Shown here in pieces: positions 27,764 through 36,220 of a stretch of 64,000 nucleotides of DNA. The number at the start of each line of letters is the position of its first letter. The first letter of the stretch is position 1. Location of the stretch: contig JABEEB010000001.1 of NCBI GenBank assembly GCA_012999515.1, positions 992,001-1,056,000 of the forward strand. The letters run 5' to 3'. The notes under the pieces were generated by a model that worked only from the letters and a program-made list of their open reading frames with translations, was not told the origin of the DNA and ran no database searches. The position numbers and the translations under genes are program-made. Source of the stretch: Salifodinibacter halophilus (lineage in GTDB: Bacteria; Pseudomonadota; Gammaproteobacteria; Nevskiales; Salinisphaeraceae).

Positions 27764-27885
27764 AGTGCCCCCTCATCCGCCCGCATCGGCGCATCGGTGG
27801 TTGCCCCCGCTGTGTGGGGTCGGCACACCGCAGCAATCAACGCCAGTCCGGCAATAACAGTCGCATCGTCGTCAGCGAGAGACAT
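27760..27885 (-). CDS. Possible small protein coupled to rimB (unrecognised)
   Basis: The frame ending at TGA 27760-27762 overlaps the rimB GTG by four bases (GTGA). From the only in-frame ATG (27883-27885) it gives 41 residues starting MSLADDDATVIAGLALIAAV, with no clear ribosome-binding site. The same frame stays open back to 28095, about 112 codons, with plausible codon use (many GAC, GAG, CTG, AAG) and a stretch reading SCDELWLDIKLESKCG, but it has no ATG, GTG or TTG early on. It could be a longer gene with a non-standard start or a frameshift. I do not recognise the family. Confidence 0.35.
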   Translation of the reverse strand: MSLADDDATVIAGLALIAAVCRPHTAGATTDAPMRADEGAL

Positions 27886-28079
27886 ACCCTGTACATCCAC
27901 ATTCTGGTTCGGACCGCTGGATCCGCACTTGCTTTCCAGCTTGATATCCAGCCATAACTCGTCGCACGAGTCGACATGGCGCCGGGCTTCCTGATAATCG
28001 ATATGGTCTCGCGCCTTAGCTTTTGAACGGTGCCTGGTCCCGCGTGCACCTGGTCCAGATTGTGCCTCCCGGCACTTGT

Positions 28080-29129
28080 CTATGCGCTTTTCTTGTTAAA
28101 CGTGTCCGGCTGCGCCGCGTGTAACGCGGCCTCTTCGGTATCCACGACACCATTGCGTACCAACCGTTGCAAACACTGGTCGCGGGTTTCCATGCCCACA
28201 TTCTGGCCCGTCTGTATCGCCGAATACATCTGTGCAACCTTAGCCTCGCGGATGAGGTTCTTGATCGCCGGCGTAGCGACCATGACCTCGTGCGCCGCGC
28301 AGCGCCCACCGCCTTTTTTCTTCAAAAGCGACTGCGAAATCACCGCAATCAACGATTCCGACAGCATCGTACGCGCCATTTCCTTTTCAGCACCGGGGAA
28401 GACATCGACGATGCGGTCGATGGTCTTGGCCGCAGAACTGGTGTGCAGCGTACCGAACACGAGATGCCCGGTTTCCGCCGCGGTCAACGCAAGACGGATT
28501 GTTTCCACATCTCTTAATTCGCCGACCAGAATAGTGTCCGGATCCTCGCGCAGCGCCGATCGGAGTGCGGCAGCGTAGGAATGCGTATCGCGACCAACTT
28601 CACGTTGGTTCAGCACACACTTGTTGGGCGTGTGCACGAACTCGATCGGATCCTCGAGCGTCAGGATGTGGCCACGCTCGGTGCTGTTCTTATGGTCGAT
28701 CATTGCCGCAAGCGTGGTCGATTTGCCGGAACCGGTGGCTCCAGTGACCAACACCAACCCGCGTTGCGCCGCCGCAAAATCCTGAAACACCGTTGGCGCG
28801 TTCAGTTCCGCCAACGTGGCAACACTCGACGGGATCGCGCGAAACACTGCGCTCGCGCCGCGCGACTGGTTAAACACGTTGACGCGAAAATAACCAACAT
28901 CCGGCACCGCACACGAGAAATCATGTTCCAGATTCTCCGCGTAGCGGGCACGCTGGCTGTCGTTCATAATGTCGCGGATCAGATCCAACACTTCGTCATG
29001 AGACAGTGCGGGCCGATCGATCTGTTGCATATCGCCATCGACCCGCAATGTCGGCGGCAAACCGGCCGATAAATGCAGATCCGACGCCCCCTGTTGCACC
29101 GCGACATTTAAAAGCTGGCTGATCTCCAC
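28080..29129 (-). CDS. pilT: Type IV pilus retraction ATPase PilT
   Basis: A 349-residue secretion ATPase that powers pilus depolymerisation and twitching at the inner-membrane base. The N-terminal QGASDLHLSAGLPPTLRVDGD, Walker A GATGSGKSTTLAAMID, Asp box LTLEDPIEFVH, Walker B-like DTILVGELRDVETI, the His box FGTLHTSSA, and the PilT-specific AHEVMVATPAIKNLIRE near the C-terminus are all intact. The GTG at 29127-29129 gives the standard PilT N-terminus (VEISQLL); an upstream reading to 29258 would overlap the divergent yggS. No other pilus gene is nearby. Confidence 0.93.
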   Translation of the reverse strand: MEISQLLNVAVQQGASDLHLSAGLPPTLRVDGDMQQIDRPALSHDEVLDLIRDIMNDSQRARYAENLEHDFSCAVPDVGYFRVNVFNQSRGASAVFRAIPSSVATLAELNAPTVFQDFAAAQRGLVLVTGATGSGKSTTLAAMIDHKNSTERGHILTLEDPIEFVHTPNKCVLNQREVGRDTHSYAAALRSALREDPDTILVGELRDVETIRLALTAAETGHLVFGTLHTSSAAKTIDRIVDVFPGAEKEMARTMLSESLIAVISQSLLKKKGGGRCAAHEVMVATPAIKNLIREAKVAQMYSAIQTGQNVGMETRDQCLQRLVRNGVVDTEEAALHAAQPDTFNKKSA

Positions 29130-29193
29130 GCCACGCGCTCTTGTTTTACTCGTTTTTGTAGAATCTACCCTACTGCTTCCCGTAATACCAGCA

Positions 29194-29919
29194 ATGGTGC
29201 CAACTTCCTCAACACCCAACGTCAAAACAATCGCCGAGCGGCTGACTGACGTACGCATACGTATTGAAAACGCGGCAGCAAACGCCGGTCGCGACGCTAG
29301 CGAGATTGGCCTAATCGCGGTCTCAAAAAAACAACCGACTGCCGCACTCGAGGCCGCGCTAACAGCCGGGCAATGTGATTTTGGCGAAAACTATCTTCAG
29401 GAAGCGCTGCCGAAAACGGAGGCACTGACAGCCACCGCGCAGACTGTCTCCCCTATCTGGCATTTCATCGGCGACATCCAGTCCAACAAGACTGCCGATA
29501 TCGCCGCACACTTCGATTGGGTGCACACCCTGGACCGCGCCAAGATCGCACATCGCTTATCGGAGCAACGCCCAAGCAATGCCCTGCCACTCGAGGTCTG
29601 CATCCAGGTCAACATCGACCAAGAGGCCTCCAAATCAGGCGTTTCGCCAGATCAGTGCGCCGAGCTGGCCACGATCGTGGCCAACCTGCCTGGTCTTCGG
29701 CTGCGCGGACTGATGACGCTGCCCGAACCACGCGACGACTTTGCGGCACAGCGAGTGCCGTTCGCCGAACTCGCCCGTTTGAGAAATGAACTAAACGGCG
29801 CTGGCCATATACTGGATGTGCTATCCATGGGCATGAGCGCCGACCTGGAAGCCGCCGTCGCCGAAGGCGCAACCCATTTGCGGATCGGCAGCGCTGTTTT
29901 CGGTTCCCGTCCGGAGTAG
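29194..29919 (+). CDS. yggS: PLP-binding homeostasis protein (YggS/PLPBP)
   Basis: A 241-residue fold-type III PLP protein without a known reaction, controlling vitamin B6 and amino-acid balance. The PLP lysine is in LIAVSKKQP (about residue 46). FGENYLQEAL, WHFIGDIQSNK (usually WHFIGxLQxNK), GLMTLPE and LSMGMSADLEAAVAEGATHLRIGSAVFG are all standard. In other gammaproteobacteria it is usually beside pilT and proC; here it is divergent from pilT (64 bp), and proC is absent. Confidence 0.94.
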   Translation: MVPTSSTPNVKTIAERLTDVRIRIENAAANAGRDASEIGLIAVSKKQPTAALEAALTAGQCDFGENYLQEALPKTEALTATAQTVSPIWHFIGDIQSNKTADIAAHFDWVHTLDRAKIAHRLSEQRPSNALPLEVCIQVNIDQEASKSGVSPDQCAELATIVANLPGLRLRGLMTLPEPRDDFAAQRVPFAELARLRNELNGAGHILDVLSMGMSADLEAAVAEGATHLRIGSAVFGSRPE

Positions 29920-29926
29920 AACTTCA

Positions 29927-30586
29927 ATGACCGATAAAAATCCCAAACGCGCCGCGGCCGAGGCCGCATTCGAACATATACGCCATGGCGACTATCTGGG
30001 CGTGGGCACCGGCAGCACCGTGGCGCACCTGATCGACCTGCTGGCTGAGCACCAACCATATCTGCGTGCTGTCGTTGCCACGTCGTCTGATACGTACAAC
30101 CGCCTACGCGCCGCCGGGCTGGACGTTGCGGATTTAAACGAAACCGGTGGCCTCGACCGTTACATTGATGGCGCCGACGAAATCAACCCGGACTTCCAGT
30201 TGATTAAAGGCGGCGGCGGCGCGCTGACCCGGGAAAAGATCGCCGCATCGGCAGCAGACTCCTTCGTATGCATGGCCGATTCGTCCAAGCAGGTCGGTCA
30301 ACTCGGCGCGTTCGGGGTGCCGATCGAAGTCATCGAGATGGGACGCAGCACAGTCGCGCGAGAAATCGTCAAACTCGGGGGGCGACCGGCTCTGCGCCCG
30401 AACTACACCACCGATAACGGGCATTTGATCTTGGACGTCGCGCGGCTGGATCTGACCGACGCATTGGCGATGGAAGACCGCCTCAACGCCCTGCCCGGCG
30501 TGATAACCAACGGTGTTTTCGCTCGACACCCCGCCGATATTGCGCTTATCGCCGATGGCGAGACAGTCACCGAAACCCGTCGCTAA
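29927..30586 (+). CDS. rpiA: Ribose-5-phosphate isomerase A
   Basis: A 219-residue enzyme interconverting ribose-5-phosphate and ribulose-5-phosphate. LGVGTGSTVAHLID, DGADEINPDFQLIKGGGGALTREKI (with the catalytic Asp, Glu and Lys) and the NGVFARHPADIALIADG C-terminus are typical. It starts 8 bp after yggS. It would link the (deoxy)ribose-phosphate made by the left-end cluster to transketolase, also in this window. Confidence 0.95.
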   Translation: MTDKNPKRAAAEAAFEHIRHGDYLGVGTGSTVAHLIDLLAEHQPYLRAVVATSSDTYNRLRAAGLDVADLNETGGLDRYIDGADEINPDFQLIKGGGGALTREKIAASAADSFVCMADSSKQVGQLGAFGVPIEVIEMGRSTVAREIVKLGGRPALRPNYTTDNGHLILDVARLDLTDALAMEDRLNALPGVITNGVFARHPADIALIADGETVTETRR

Positions 30587-30710
30587 GCCTTATACACGGC
30601 ATCAGCCATTGGGCGATAATCGACTGGCTCGTCATGCCTCGGCGCTGAATCAACACGAACCGCACGAAGCGCTTGATACACTCGAACGATCGCAAGCGCA
30701 CAGAAGTACA

Positions 30711-31409
30711 GTGAACACCGATCGGATCGCAATCACGGTTGAGCCCTACGGCGTACTCAACGACCTGCTCGGCGGGCTGACGCTGTCGGTCCACGTGCCG
30801 GCACCGCACGACGTGAATGCGCTTATGGCCGAATTGACACACCGTTTTCCGGCCGCCGCATCGACGCTGCTCCAAACCGCAGCGGCCGTCGACGACCAGC
30901 TTATCGGCCGCGACACGAAACTGGACGACGGGCAAACGGTTGCGCTGTTACCACCGGTCAGCGGTGGCCAGCCAGATACCTCGCGACTCACAGAATCGCC
31001 GCTCGATCCCGCCAGCCTGATGCACGAGACCGACGATCCGGCCGCCGGTGCCGTCGTCGTGTTCGGCGGCACAGTCCGCACCGAGAACCGCGACAAGTCC
31101 GTAACCGCAATCGACTATACCGCCCACCGCCCGCTGGCCGAATCGGCGATGGCCGACATCGAAGCCGAAATTGTCGACGAGCCGGATGTGATTGCTTGCC
31201 GCATACAGCATCGACTCGGGCGATTGGAACCGGGCGTAGCCAGCGTCTACGTTGTAATTCGCTCAGGCCACCGCGAAGCCGCCTTCATCGCCGGACGCAA
31301 AGCCATCGACAAGGTTAAGGAACGCGTGCCGATCTGGAAAAACGAATACTTCACCGATGGAACCCGCGAGTATGTGCCGGGTGTAGCACTCGACAGCGAA
31401 CCTACGTAA
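30711..31409 (+). CDS. MoaD-MoaE fusion, molybdopterin synthase
   Basis: A 232-residue single polypeptide with both molybdopterin synthase subunits. Residues about 1-82 form MoaD (ubiquitin-like, VEPYGVLNDLLGG, ending TVALLPPVSGG); the Gly-Gly must carry the thiocarboxylate. MoaE follows from about 95 (GAVVVFGGTVR, CRIQHRLGRLEPG, SGHREAAFIAGRKAIDKVKERVPIWKNEYF with catalytic lysines). The GTG at 30711 is the likely start; the same frame runs open back to 30513 inside rpiA without MoaD-like sequence. Fused MoaD-MoaE (MoaX) in mycobacteria is cleaved after Gly-Gly, so similar processing may be needed here. The stop overlaps the next ATG (TAATG). Confidence 0.88.
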   Translation: MNTDRIAITVEPYGVLNDLLGGLTLSVHVPAPHDVNALMAELTHRFPAAASTLLQTAAAVDDQLIGRDTKLDDGQTVALLPPVSGGQPDTSRLTESPLDPASLMHETDDPAAGAVVVFGGTVRTENRDKSVTAIDYTAHRPLAESAMADIEAEIVDEPDVIACRIQHRLGRLEPGVASVYVVIRSGHREAAFIAGRKAIDKVKERVPIWKNEYFTDGTREYVPGVALDSEPT

Positions 31410-32347
31410 TGAAAGACGTCGGCCTAAAACCCGATACCCAGCGCTCGGCATATGCCCGCGGCGAACTGCGTGCACCGGCCGATTGCATCCGGCGTGTTGC
31501 CGAACGCAACACTGAAAAAGGCGACCCACAGGAATCAGCGCGACTGGCCGGCATCATGGTCGCCAAGCGGACCGACACAATCTTGCCGCTGGCTCATTCA
31601 CTGCCGATCCACGCGGCCGACGTCCACTTCGAAACACTCGAGACGCGTATTGCGATCGAAGCCGAAGTCCACACGATCGGCCCCACTGGCGTCGAAATGG
31701 AAGCGCTGACGGCAGTTAGCGTCGCCGCACTAACCCTCTACGATATGCTCAAGCCTTACGCCGAGCCGGAAGAGCTGACAATCGGGGACACCCATCTGGT
31801 CGACAAACGTGGCGGCAAATCCGACCACGCACGGCAACTGAGCGCCCCGATGCCGGCTACGGTGCTGATGGTCTCGAACCCGATCTATAACGGCGACAAG
31901 GCCGACACCGCCGGCCAGCTCGTCGTCGATGATTTAACCGATGCCGGACTCGCGCCGATCGACTATCGCCTGCTGCCCGACGATGCCGGGCAAATCACCG
32001 ATGCTGTGCGCGACGCGGTCGACAATGGCAGCGGACTGGTCGCCACCGTTGGCGGCACCGGCATCGGCCCGAAAGATCAAACCATTGAAGCCGTTAAACC
32101 GCTGCTGACCACACCCATGCCCGGTCTGATGGAAGCCGCACGAGCGTTCGGCCAACGCCGCAGCCCGAGTGCAGCCATTTCACGCGGTGTCGCCGGCCTG
32201 ATCAACGACACCCTGGTCGTAACGCTACCGGGCAGTCGCGGCGGCGCCAACGAATCCGTCGCCGCACTGCGCGCGAGCCTCGTTCACACCCTCGAGACGC
32301 GCCGACGTTTCCGTGCCGACGCTGGCCACAATACGCAAGCGTATTGA
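31409..32347 (+). CDS. MoaC-MoaB fusion, molybdenum cofactor biosynthesis
   Basis: A 312-residue two-domain protein. Residues about 1-145 are MoaC, making cyclic pyranopterin monophosphate: RLAGIMVAKRTDTILPLAHSLP, GVEMEALTAVSVAALTLYDMLK, GDTHLVDKRGGKSD. The usual CHPLP motif reads AHSLP here, retaining the His. Residues about 150-312 are a MogA/MoaB-like domain with VATVGGTGIGPKDQTIEAVKPLL and the LPGSRGGANES loop. It is directly downstream of the MoaD-MoaE fusion. moaA is not in the window. Confidence 0.88.
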   Translation: MKDVGLKPDTQRSAYARGELRAPADCIRRVAERNTEKGDPQESARLAGIMVAKRTDTILPLAHSLPIHAADVHFETLETRIAIEAEVHTIGPTGVEMEALTAVSVAALTLYDMLKPYAEPEELTIGDTHLVDKRGGKSDHARQLSAPMPATVLMVSNPIYNGDKADTAGQLVVDDLTDAGLAPIDYRLLPDDAGQITDAVRDAVDNGSGLVATVGGTGIGPKDQTIEAVKPLLTTPMPGLMEAARAFGQRRSPSAAISRGVAGLINDTLVVTLPGSRGGANESVAALRASLVHTLETRRRFRADAGHNTQAY

Positions 32348-32416
32348 CCGCGGCGCCTGCAACGGCGGAGACTGGGTCGTGACGCGTCAACAGGACACAC
32401 GACTCAAAGGGCAAGC

Positions 32417-34117
32417 ATGACAAACGAGAAGGCTGGCGAACACATCTCGTATCGCTCATATCCGCCGGGCGTCGCCCACACCATCTCGCTCGATCCACGC
32501 CGAACGCTGGTCGACGTACTGCTGGATAGTTGCGAGGCGTTTGGTCCTCAGGTGGCCTATACACACATGAATGCGCGGCTGACCTACGATGGTCTCGAAC
32601 GCCAAACCCAGGCCCTGGCGGCCTATTTCCAGCAGGAGCTGGGCCTGGTTAAGGGCGACCGGCTGGCGCTTATGATGCCCAACCTGTTGCAGTATCCAAT
32701 CGCGTTGTTCGCCGCCCTGCGCGCCGGGCTCATCGTCGTCAACGTCAACCCGCTATATACGTCGCGCGAACTCGGACACCAACTGACCGATTCCGGCGCC
32801 CGGGCAATCGTTATCGCGGAAAATTTCGCGGCCACGCTCACCCGTACGCTAGCCGATAACGATCACGATAACGCCATCGAGCACGTCATCATGACCCGTA
32901 TCGGCGATCAACTCCCCCTAGCCAGCCGTGTGCTGACCAACTTCGCGGTTAAACACATCAAACGCATGGTGCCGACCTATTCGCTAGACGCACCCATAAC
33001 CTTCAGACACGCCATGAAGCTGGGTCAGCGGGTGTCTGCACGGTTCGACCCCCCCGAGCTGGACGGCGGCGATCTCGCTTTTCTGCAGTACACCGGCGGG
33101 ACGACGGGGCTCGCCAAAGGCGCCCGGCTGTCTCATGCCAACATGGTTGCCAACTTGAGACAGGCCTCAGTATGGCTAGAACCTTGGATCAACCGCGGCC
33201 AGGAACACGTCATTACCGCATTGCCGCTTTATCATGTGTTTGCGCTGACCGCGAACTGCCTGGTCTTTCTGGAACAAGGCGGCAATAACCGGCTTGTCAC
33301 CAACCCGCGCGACATTCCGGGTATGGTCAAAGTTTTCAAACAACACCAGCCAACCGTATTCACCGGCGTCAATACGCTATTCAATGCGCTGGTCAATAAT
33401 CCCGAATTCACCCGGCTCGATTTTTCCAAGCTTCGTTTAACGCTCGGCGGCGGTGCTTCGGTCCAAAAGCCCGTCGCCGACGCCTGGCAGCAGGTCACGG
33501 GCACCGTGCTGACCGAAGCCTACGGTCTAACCGAAACCGCGCCCGCGGTGTGCGTCAATCGGTTCGACGCGAACGGCCACACAAGCAAGATTGGTCTGCC
33601 GATTCCGTCCACCGAGGTCTCAATCCGCGACGACGACGGCCATGAACTGGGACTGAACGAACCGGGTGAGCTATGCGTTCGTGGCCCGCAGGTCATGGAT
33701 AACTACTGGGGCTACGGCGCCGATACCGCCAACGATATCTTTACCGACGACGGCTACTTCCGGACCGGCGACATCGCCACGCTCGACGATGACGGCTACC
33801 TGGCGATCGTCGACCGCAAGAAAGACATGATCAACGTTTCCGGCTTCAACGTTTTCCCCAATGAGATCGAGTCGGTGATCGCGGAACATGCCAAGGTGCT
33901 AGAAGCCGGCTGCATCGGCATCGCCGACGCCAAATCCGGCGAAGAGGTCAAAGCGTTCGTGGTCAAGCGCGACGACAGCCTGACCGCGGACGAACTAGAA
34001 ACCTTCTGTCGCGACCGCCTAACCGCCTACAAAGTACCCCGACACATCGTATTCGTCGACGAGCTACCGAAGTCCAACGTCGGCAAGATTTTGCGCAAGG
34101 AGCTGCGTGCCGCCTGA
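32417..34117 (+). CDS. fadD: Long-chain fatty-acid CoA ligase (FadD type)
   Basis: A 566-residue AMP-forming acyl-CoA synthetase that activates imported fatty acids for beta-oxidation or lipid synthesis. FLQYTGGTTGLAKGARLSH is the P-loop, AYGLTETAPAVCVN the acyl-adenylate motif, DDGYFRTGDIATLDDDGYL and VDRKKDMINVSGFNVFPNEIE the hinge, and the catalytic lysine is near the C-terminus (PKSNVGKILRKEL). NPLYTSREL is typical of the FadD clade. It is downstream of the Moa genes by 69 bp and convergent with minE. Confidence 0.9.
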   Translation: MTNEKAGEHISYRSYPPGVAHTISLDPRRTLVDVLLDSCEAFGPQVAYTHMNARLTYDGLERQTQALAAYFQQELGLVKGDRLALMMPNLLQYPIALFAALRAGLIVVNVNPLYTSRELGHQLTDSGARAIVIAENFAATLTRTLADNDHDNAIEHVIMTRIGDQLPLASRVLTNFAVKHIKRMVPTYSLDAPITFRHAMKLGQRVSARFDPPELDGGDLAFLQYTGGTTGLAKGARLSHANMVANLRQASVWLEPWINRGQEHVITALPLYHVFALTANCLVFLEQGGNNRLVTNPRDIPGMVKVFKQHQPTVFTGVNTLFNALVNNPEFTRLDFSKLRLTLGGGASVQKPVADAWQQVTGTVLTEAYGLTETAPAVCVNRFDANGHTSKIGLPIPSTEVSIRDDDGHELGLNEPGELCVRGPQVMDNYWGYGADTANDIFTDDGYFRTGDIATLDDDGYLAIVDRKKDMINVSGFNVFPNEIESVIAEHAKVLEAGCIGIADAKSGEEVKAFVVKRDDSLTADELETFCRDRLTAYKVPRHIVFVDELPKSNVGKILRKELRAA

Positions 34118-34137
34118 TGCGGCCAGCCGAAACCTGC

Positions 34138-34398
34138 CTAACCGGTATCGTCGCCGAGTTTAATGTTTAACTCGAGCACGTCGAGATCGCCATGCTGGTC
34201 GAGGTCCATATTCACGGCGTCGTCATCGACATCGACGTATTTGCGGATCACGGCCAGCAGGTCGCGCTGAAGGTCGGGAAAATAGGCTGGTTGCCCGCTG
34301 GTCTCGGCCCGGCGCTGGGCGACCACGACTTGCAGACGTTCCTTGGCCACCTCAGCCGAGGCCTTCTTTTCGGAGCGGAAAACATCGAGCAGTCCCAT
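34138..34398 (-). CDS. minE: Cell-division topological specificity factor MinE
   Basis: An 86-residue protein that stimulates MinD ATPase and drives pole-to-pole oscillation. The N-terminal MGLLDVFRSEKKASAEVAKE contains the membrane-targeting and anti-MinCD helix; the C-terminal topological-specificity part includes DLQRDLLAVIRKYVDVDDDAV. It is directly adjacent to the minD stop. Confidence 0.94.
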   Translation of the reverse strand: MGLLDVFRSEKKASAEVAKERLQVVVAQRRAETSGQPAYFPDLQRDLLAVIRKYVDVDDDAVNMDLDQHGDLDVLELNIKLGDDTG

Positions 34399-35205
34399 CT
34401 AGCGCCTCATTAAGCGATCGAGCAAGCTCTTGCGGGCCTCGGTGAAGCGAAGCGGTCGTTGTTCACCGAGATAGCGTGCCACAGTATCGGCGTAGGCCGT
34501 GCTGGCATTGATCTTGTCTTCCAGCACCACCGGTTTACCGGCATTGGACGCATTCAACACCGTGTCGGATTCTGGGATGACGCCGGTCAACTGAACGGCC
34601 AGGATATCCCCGATATCGTCGAGCGACAGCATTTCTCCCTTACCGACACGCTCGGGCAGATAGCGCGTGACGACAAGATATTCGACCACTGGCTCGGCGC
34701 CCTCTTCGGCCCGCTTGGTGCGACTGGCCAGCATGCCGAGCACACGGTCGGAGTCGCGCACCGACGAAACTTCCGGGTTGGTCACGATCAGCGCATCGTC
34801 AGCGTAGCGCATCGCCATCAGCGCACCACCTTCGATGCCGGCCGGCGAGTCACAGACGATGTAGTCGAACTCGGTATCGAGCTCATCCAGTGCGGCTTCC
34901 ACACCGGCCTGGGTCAGCGCGTCCTTGTCGCGCGTCTGCGAGGCCGCGAGGATATACAAATTTTCCACGCGCTTGTCGCGGATCATGGCTTGCTTGAGGC
35001 TCGCCTCGCCACTGACGACATTGACAAAATCAAAGACCACACGCCGCTCGCATCCCATTACCAGATCGAGATTGCGCAGGCCCACATCAAAGTCGATGAC
35101 GATGGTCTTGTAACCCCGCTGGGCCAGACCGGTGGCAAACGAGGCCGCCGTGGTCGTCTTGCCGACGCCGCCCTTGCCAGATGTCACAACGATCTTTCGC
35201 GCCAC
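34399..35205 (-). CDS. minD: Septum-site-determining ATPase MinD
   Basis: A 268-residue deviant Walker A ATPase: VTSGKGGVGKTTTAAS at the N-terminus, the VIDFDVGLRNLDLVMGC switch, CDSPAGIEGGALMAM (Walker B), and a C-terminal amphipathic helix (ARKSLLDRLMRR) for membrane binding. It recruits MinC to the membrane and is cycled by MinE. The three min genes are contiguous with gaps of zero and three bases. Confidence 0.96.
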   Translation of the reverse strand: MARKIVVTSGKGGVGKTTTAASFATGLAQRGYKTIVIDFDVGLRNLDLVMGCERRVVFDFVNVVSGEASLKQAMIRDKRVENLYILAASQTRDKDALTQAGVEAALDELDTEFDYIVCDSPAGIEGGALMAMRYADDALIVTNPEVSSVRDSDRVLGMLASRTKRAEEGAEPVVEYLVVTRYLPERVGKGEMLSLDDIGDILAVQLTGVIPESDTVLNASNAGKPVVLEDKINASTAYADTVARYLGEQRPLRFTEARKSLLDRLMRR

Positions 35206-35208
35206 TGA

Positions 35209-35964
35209 CTACTCCTGATTGTCTATCTGCAAATTATCGTCGATTAAGCGAACACTGACCGCACGCCCATGCACGCTCGGTTCGATCGCGTCGGCGACCT
35301 TGTAACAGCCGGCGATAGCGATCAGATCTGGTTCGAATCGACGACAGAATACCCGCGCTGACTCATCGCCGGCCGCCCCGGCCAGCGCGCGTCCACGCAA
35401 CGCGCCATAAACATGTATATGGCCGTCGGCTATAATTTCAGCCCCTGCACTGACCGAACTCAGCACGACTAGATCTCCGCCACGGGCGTAGATCTGCTGG
35501 CCGGAACGAACCGGCTGGGATACCACCCGGGCGGCACCGCGTTCACGGGCCGGCCTATCGGTCGTAGACGCCGCTTCAGGATTACCCTGCGCCGATCGGG
35601 CTGACTGATCCGACGTTGTTTTCGACATCTGACCGGCGCCACCAGCGGTAGCGGTCGTTCGAGTCACGCCGAGACCAGCCGCTACGGCGGCGTGTGCCGT
35701 GTCATCGTCAGCGTCTACCACGCCGGCGACAAACAAATCCATACGGCGAAGTTCACTGGCCAGCTCGGCCAGATCCGGTCGCGCGCCTTCGATCGACAAC
35801 AGCACCGGCAAACGTATAAAGAAATCCGGCGCGCGCGCCGCCTGCTGCGCGACATCAGCTCGAATTTGGTCGAGATCGTCGGAGTAAACCTCGAGCACGG
35901 TCAAGGTCAACATCCGCCCCTTAAACACAACGCTGGATGAGGCGGCGGGCGCAGCGTCGGCCAT
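35209..35964 (-). CDS. minC: Septum-site-determining protein MinC
   Basis: A 251-residue FtsZ-assembly inhibitor. The N-terminal domain starts at about residue 12 (VVFKGRMLTLTVLEVY) and the C-terminal beta-helix follows a low-complexity linker of about 40 residues rich in Ala, Ser, Thr and Gln. RSGQQIYARGGDLVVLSSVSAGAEI and VYGALRGRALAGAAGDESARVFCRRFEPDLI are typical of the beta-helix. The ATG at 35962-35964 (MADAAP) is more plausible than an upstream in-frame start at 36003. Confidence 0.93.
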   Translation of the reverse strand: MADAAPAASSSVVFKGRMLTLTVLEVYSDDLDQIRADVAQQAARAPDFFIRLPVLLSIEGARPDLAELASELRRMDLFVAGVVDADDDTAHAAVAAGLGVTRTTATAGGAGQMSKTTSDQSARSAQGNPEAASTTDRPARERGAARVVSQPVRSGQQIYARGGDLVVLSSVSAGAEIIADGHIHVYGALRGRALAGAAGDESARVFCRRFEPDLIAIAGCYKVADAIEPSVHGRAVSVRLIDDNLQIDNQE

Positions 35965-36220
35965 TGACGATCTCCTCAGGATAAGCCGGCATGATAACAG
36001 CAATGACGTTGCCAGCCACCATTAGTTTTGGTTTCCGCCCTGCCACACGGCGACGTGTAAAACCAAGTTTCATCTAACCGCCGAATGTAGCCGCACTGCG
36101 ACTAGAACTTTAGTCGAGTTTTGCGCCATACGGCGTCGTATCCTATGGCATACGCAAGCGTATTGTAGTTAGATGGCTGGTAGTGGATCCAACACAACAG
36201 GCAACGCCGAGGAAGCCACA

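Noticed and set aside
34459-35208. 249-codon open frame opposite minD
   Set aside because: Antisense shadow; minD motifs on the other strand are complete.
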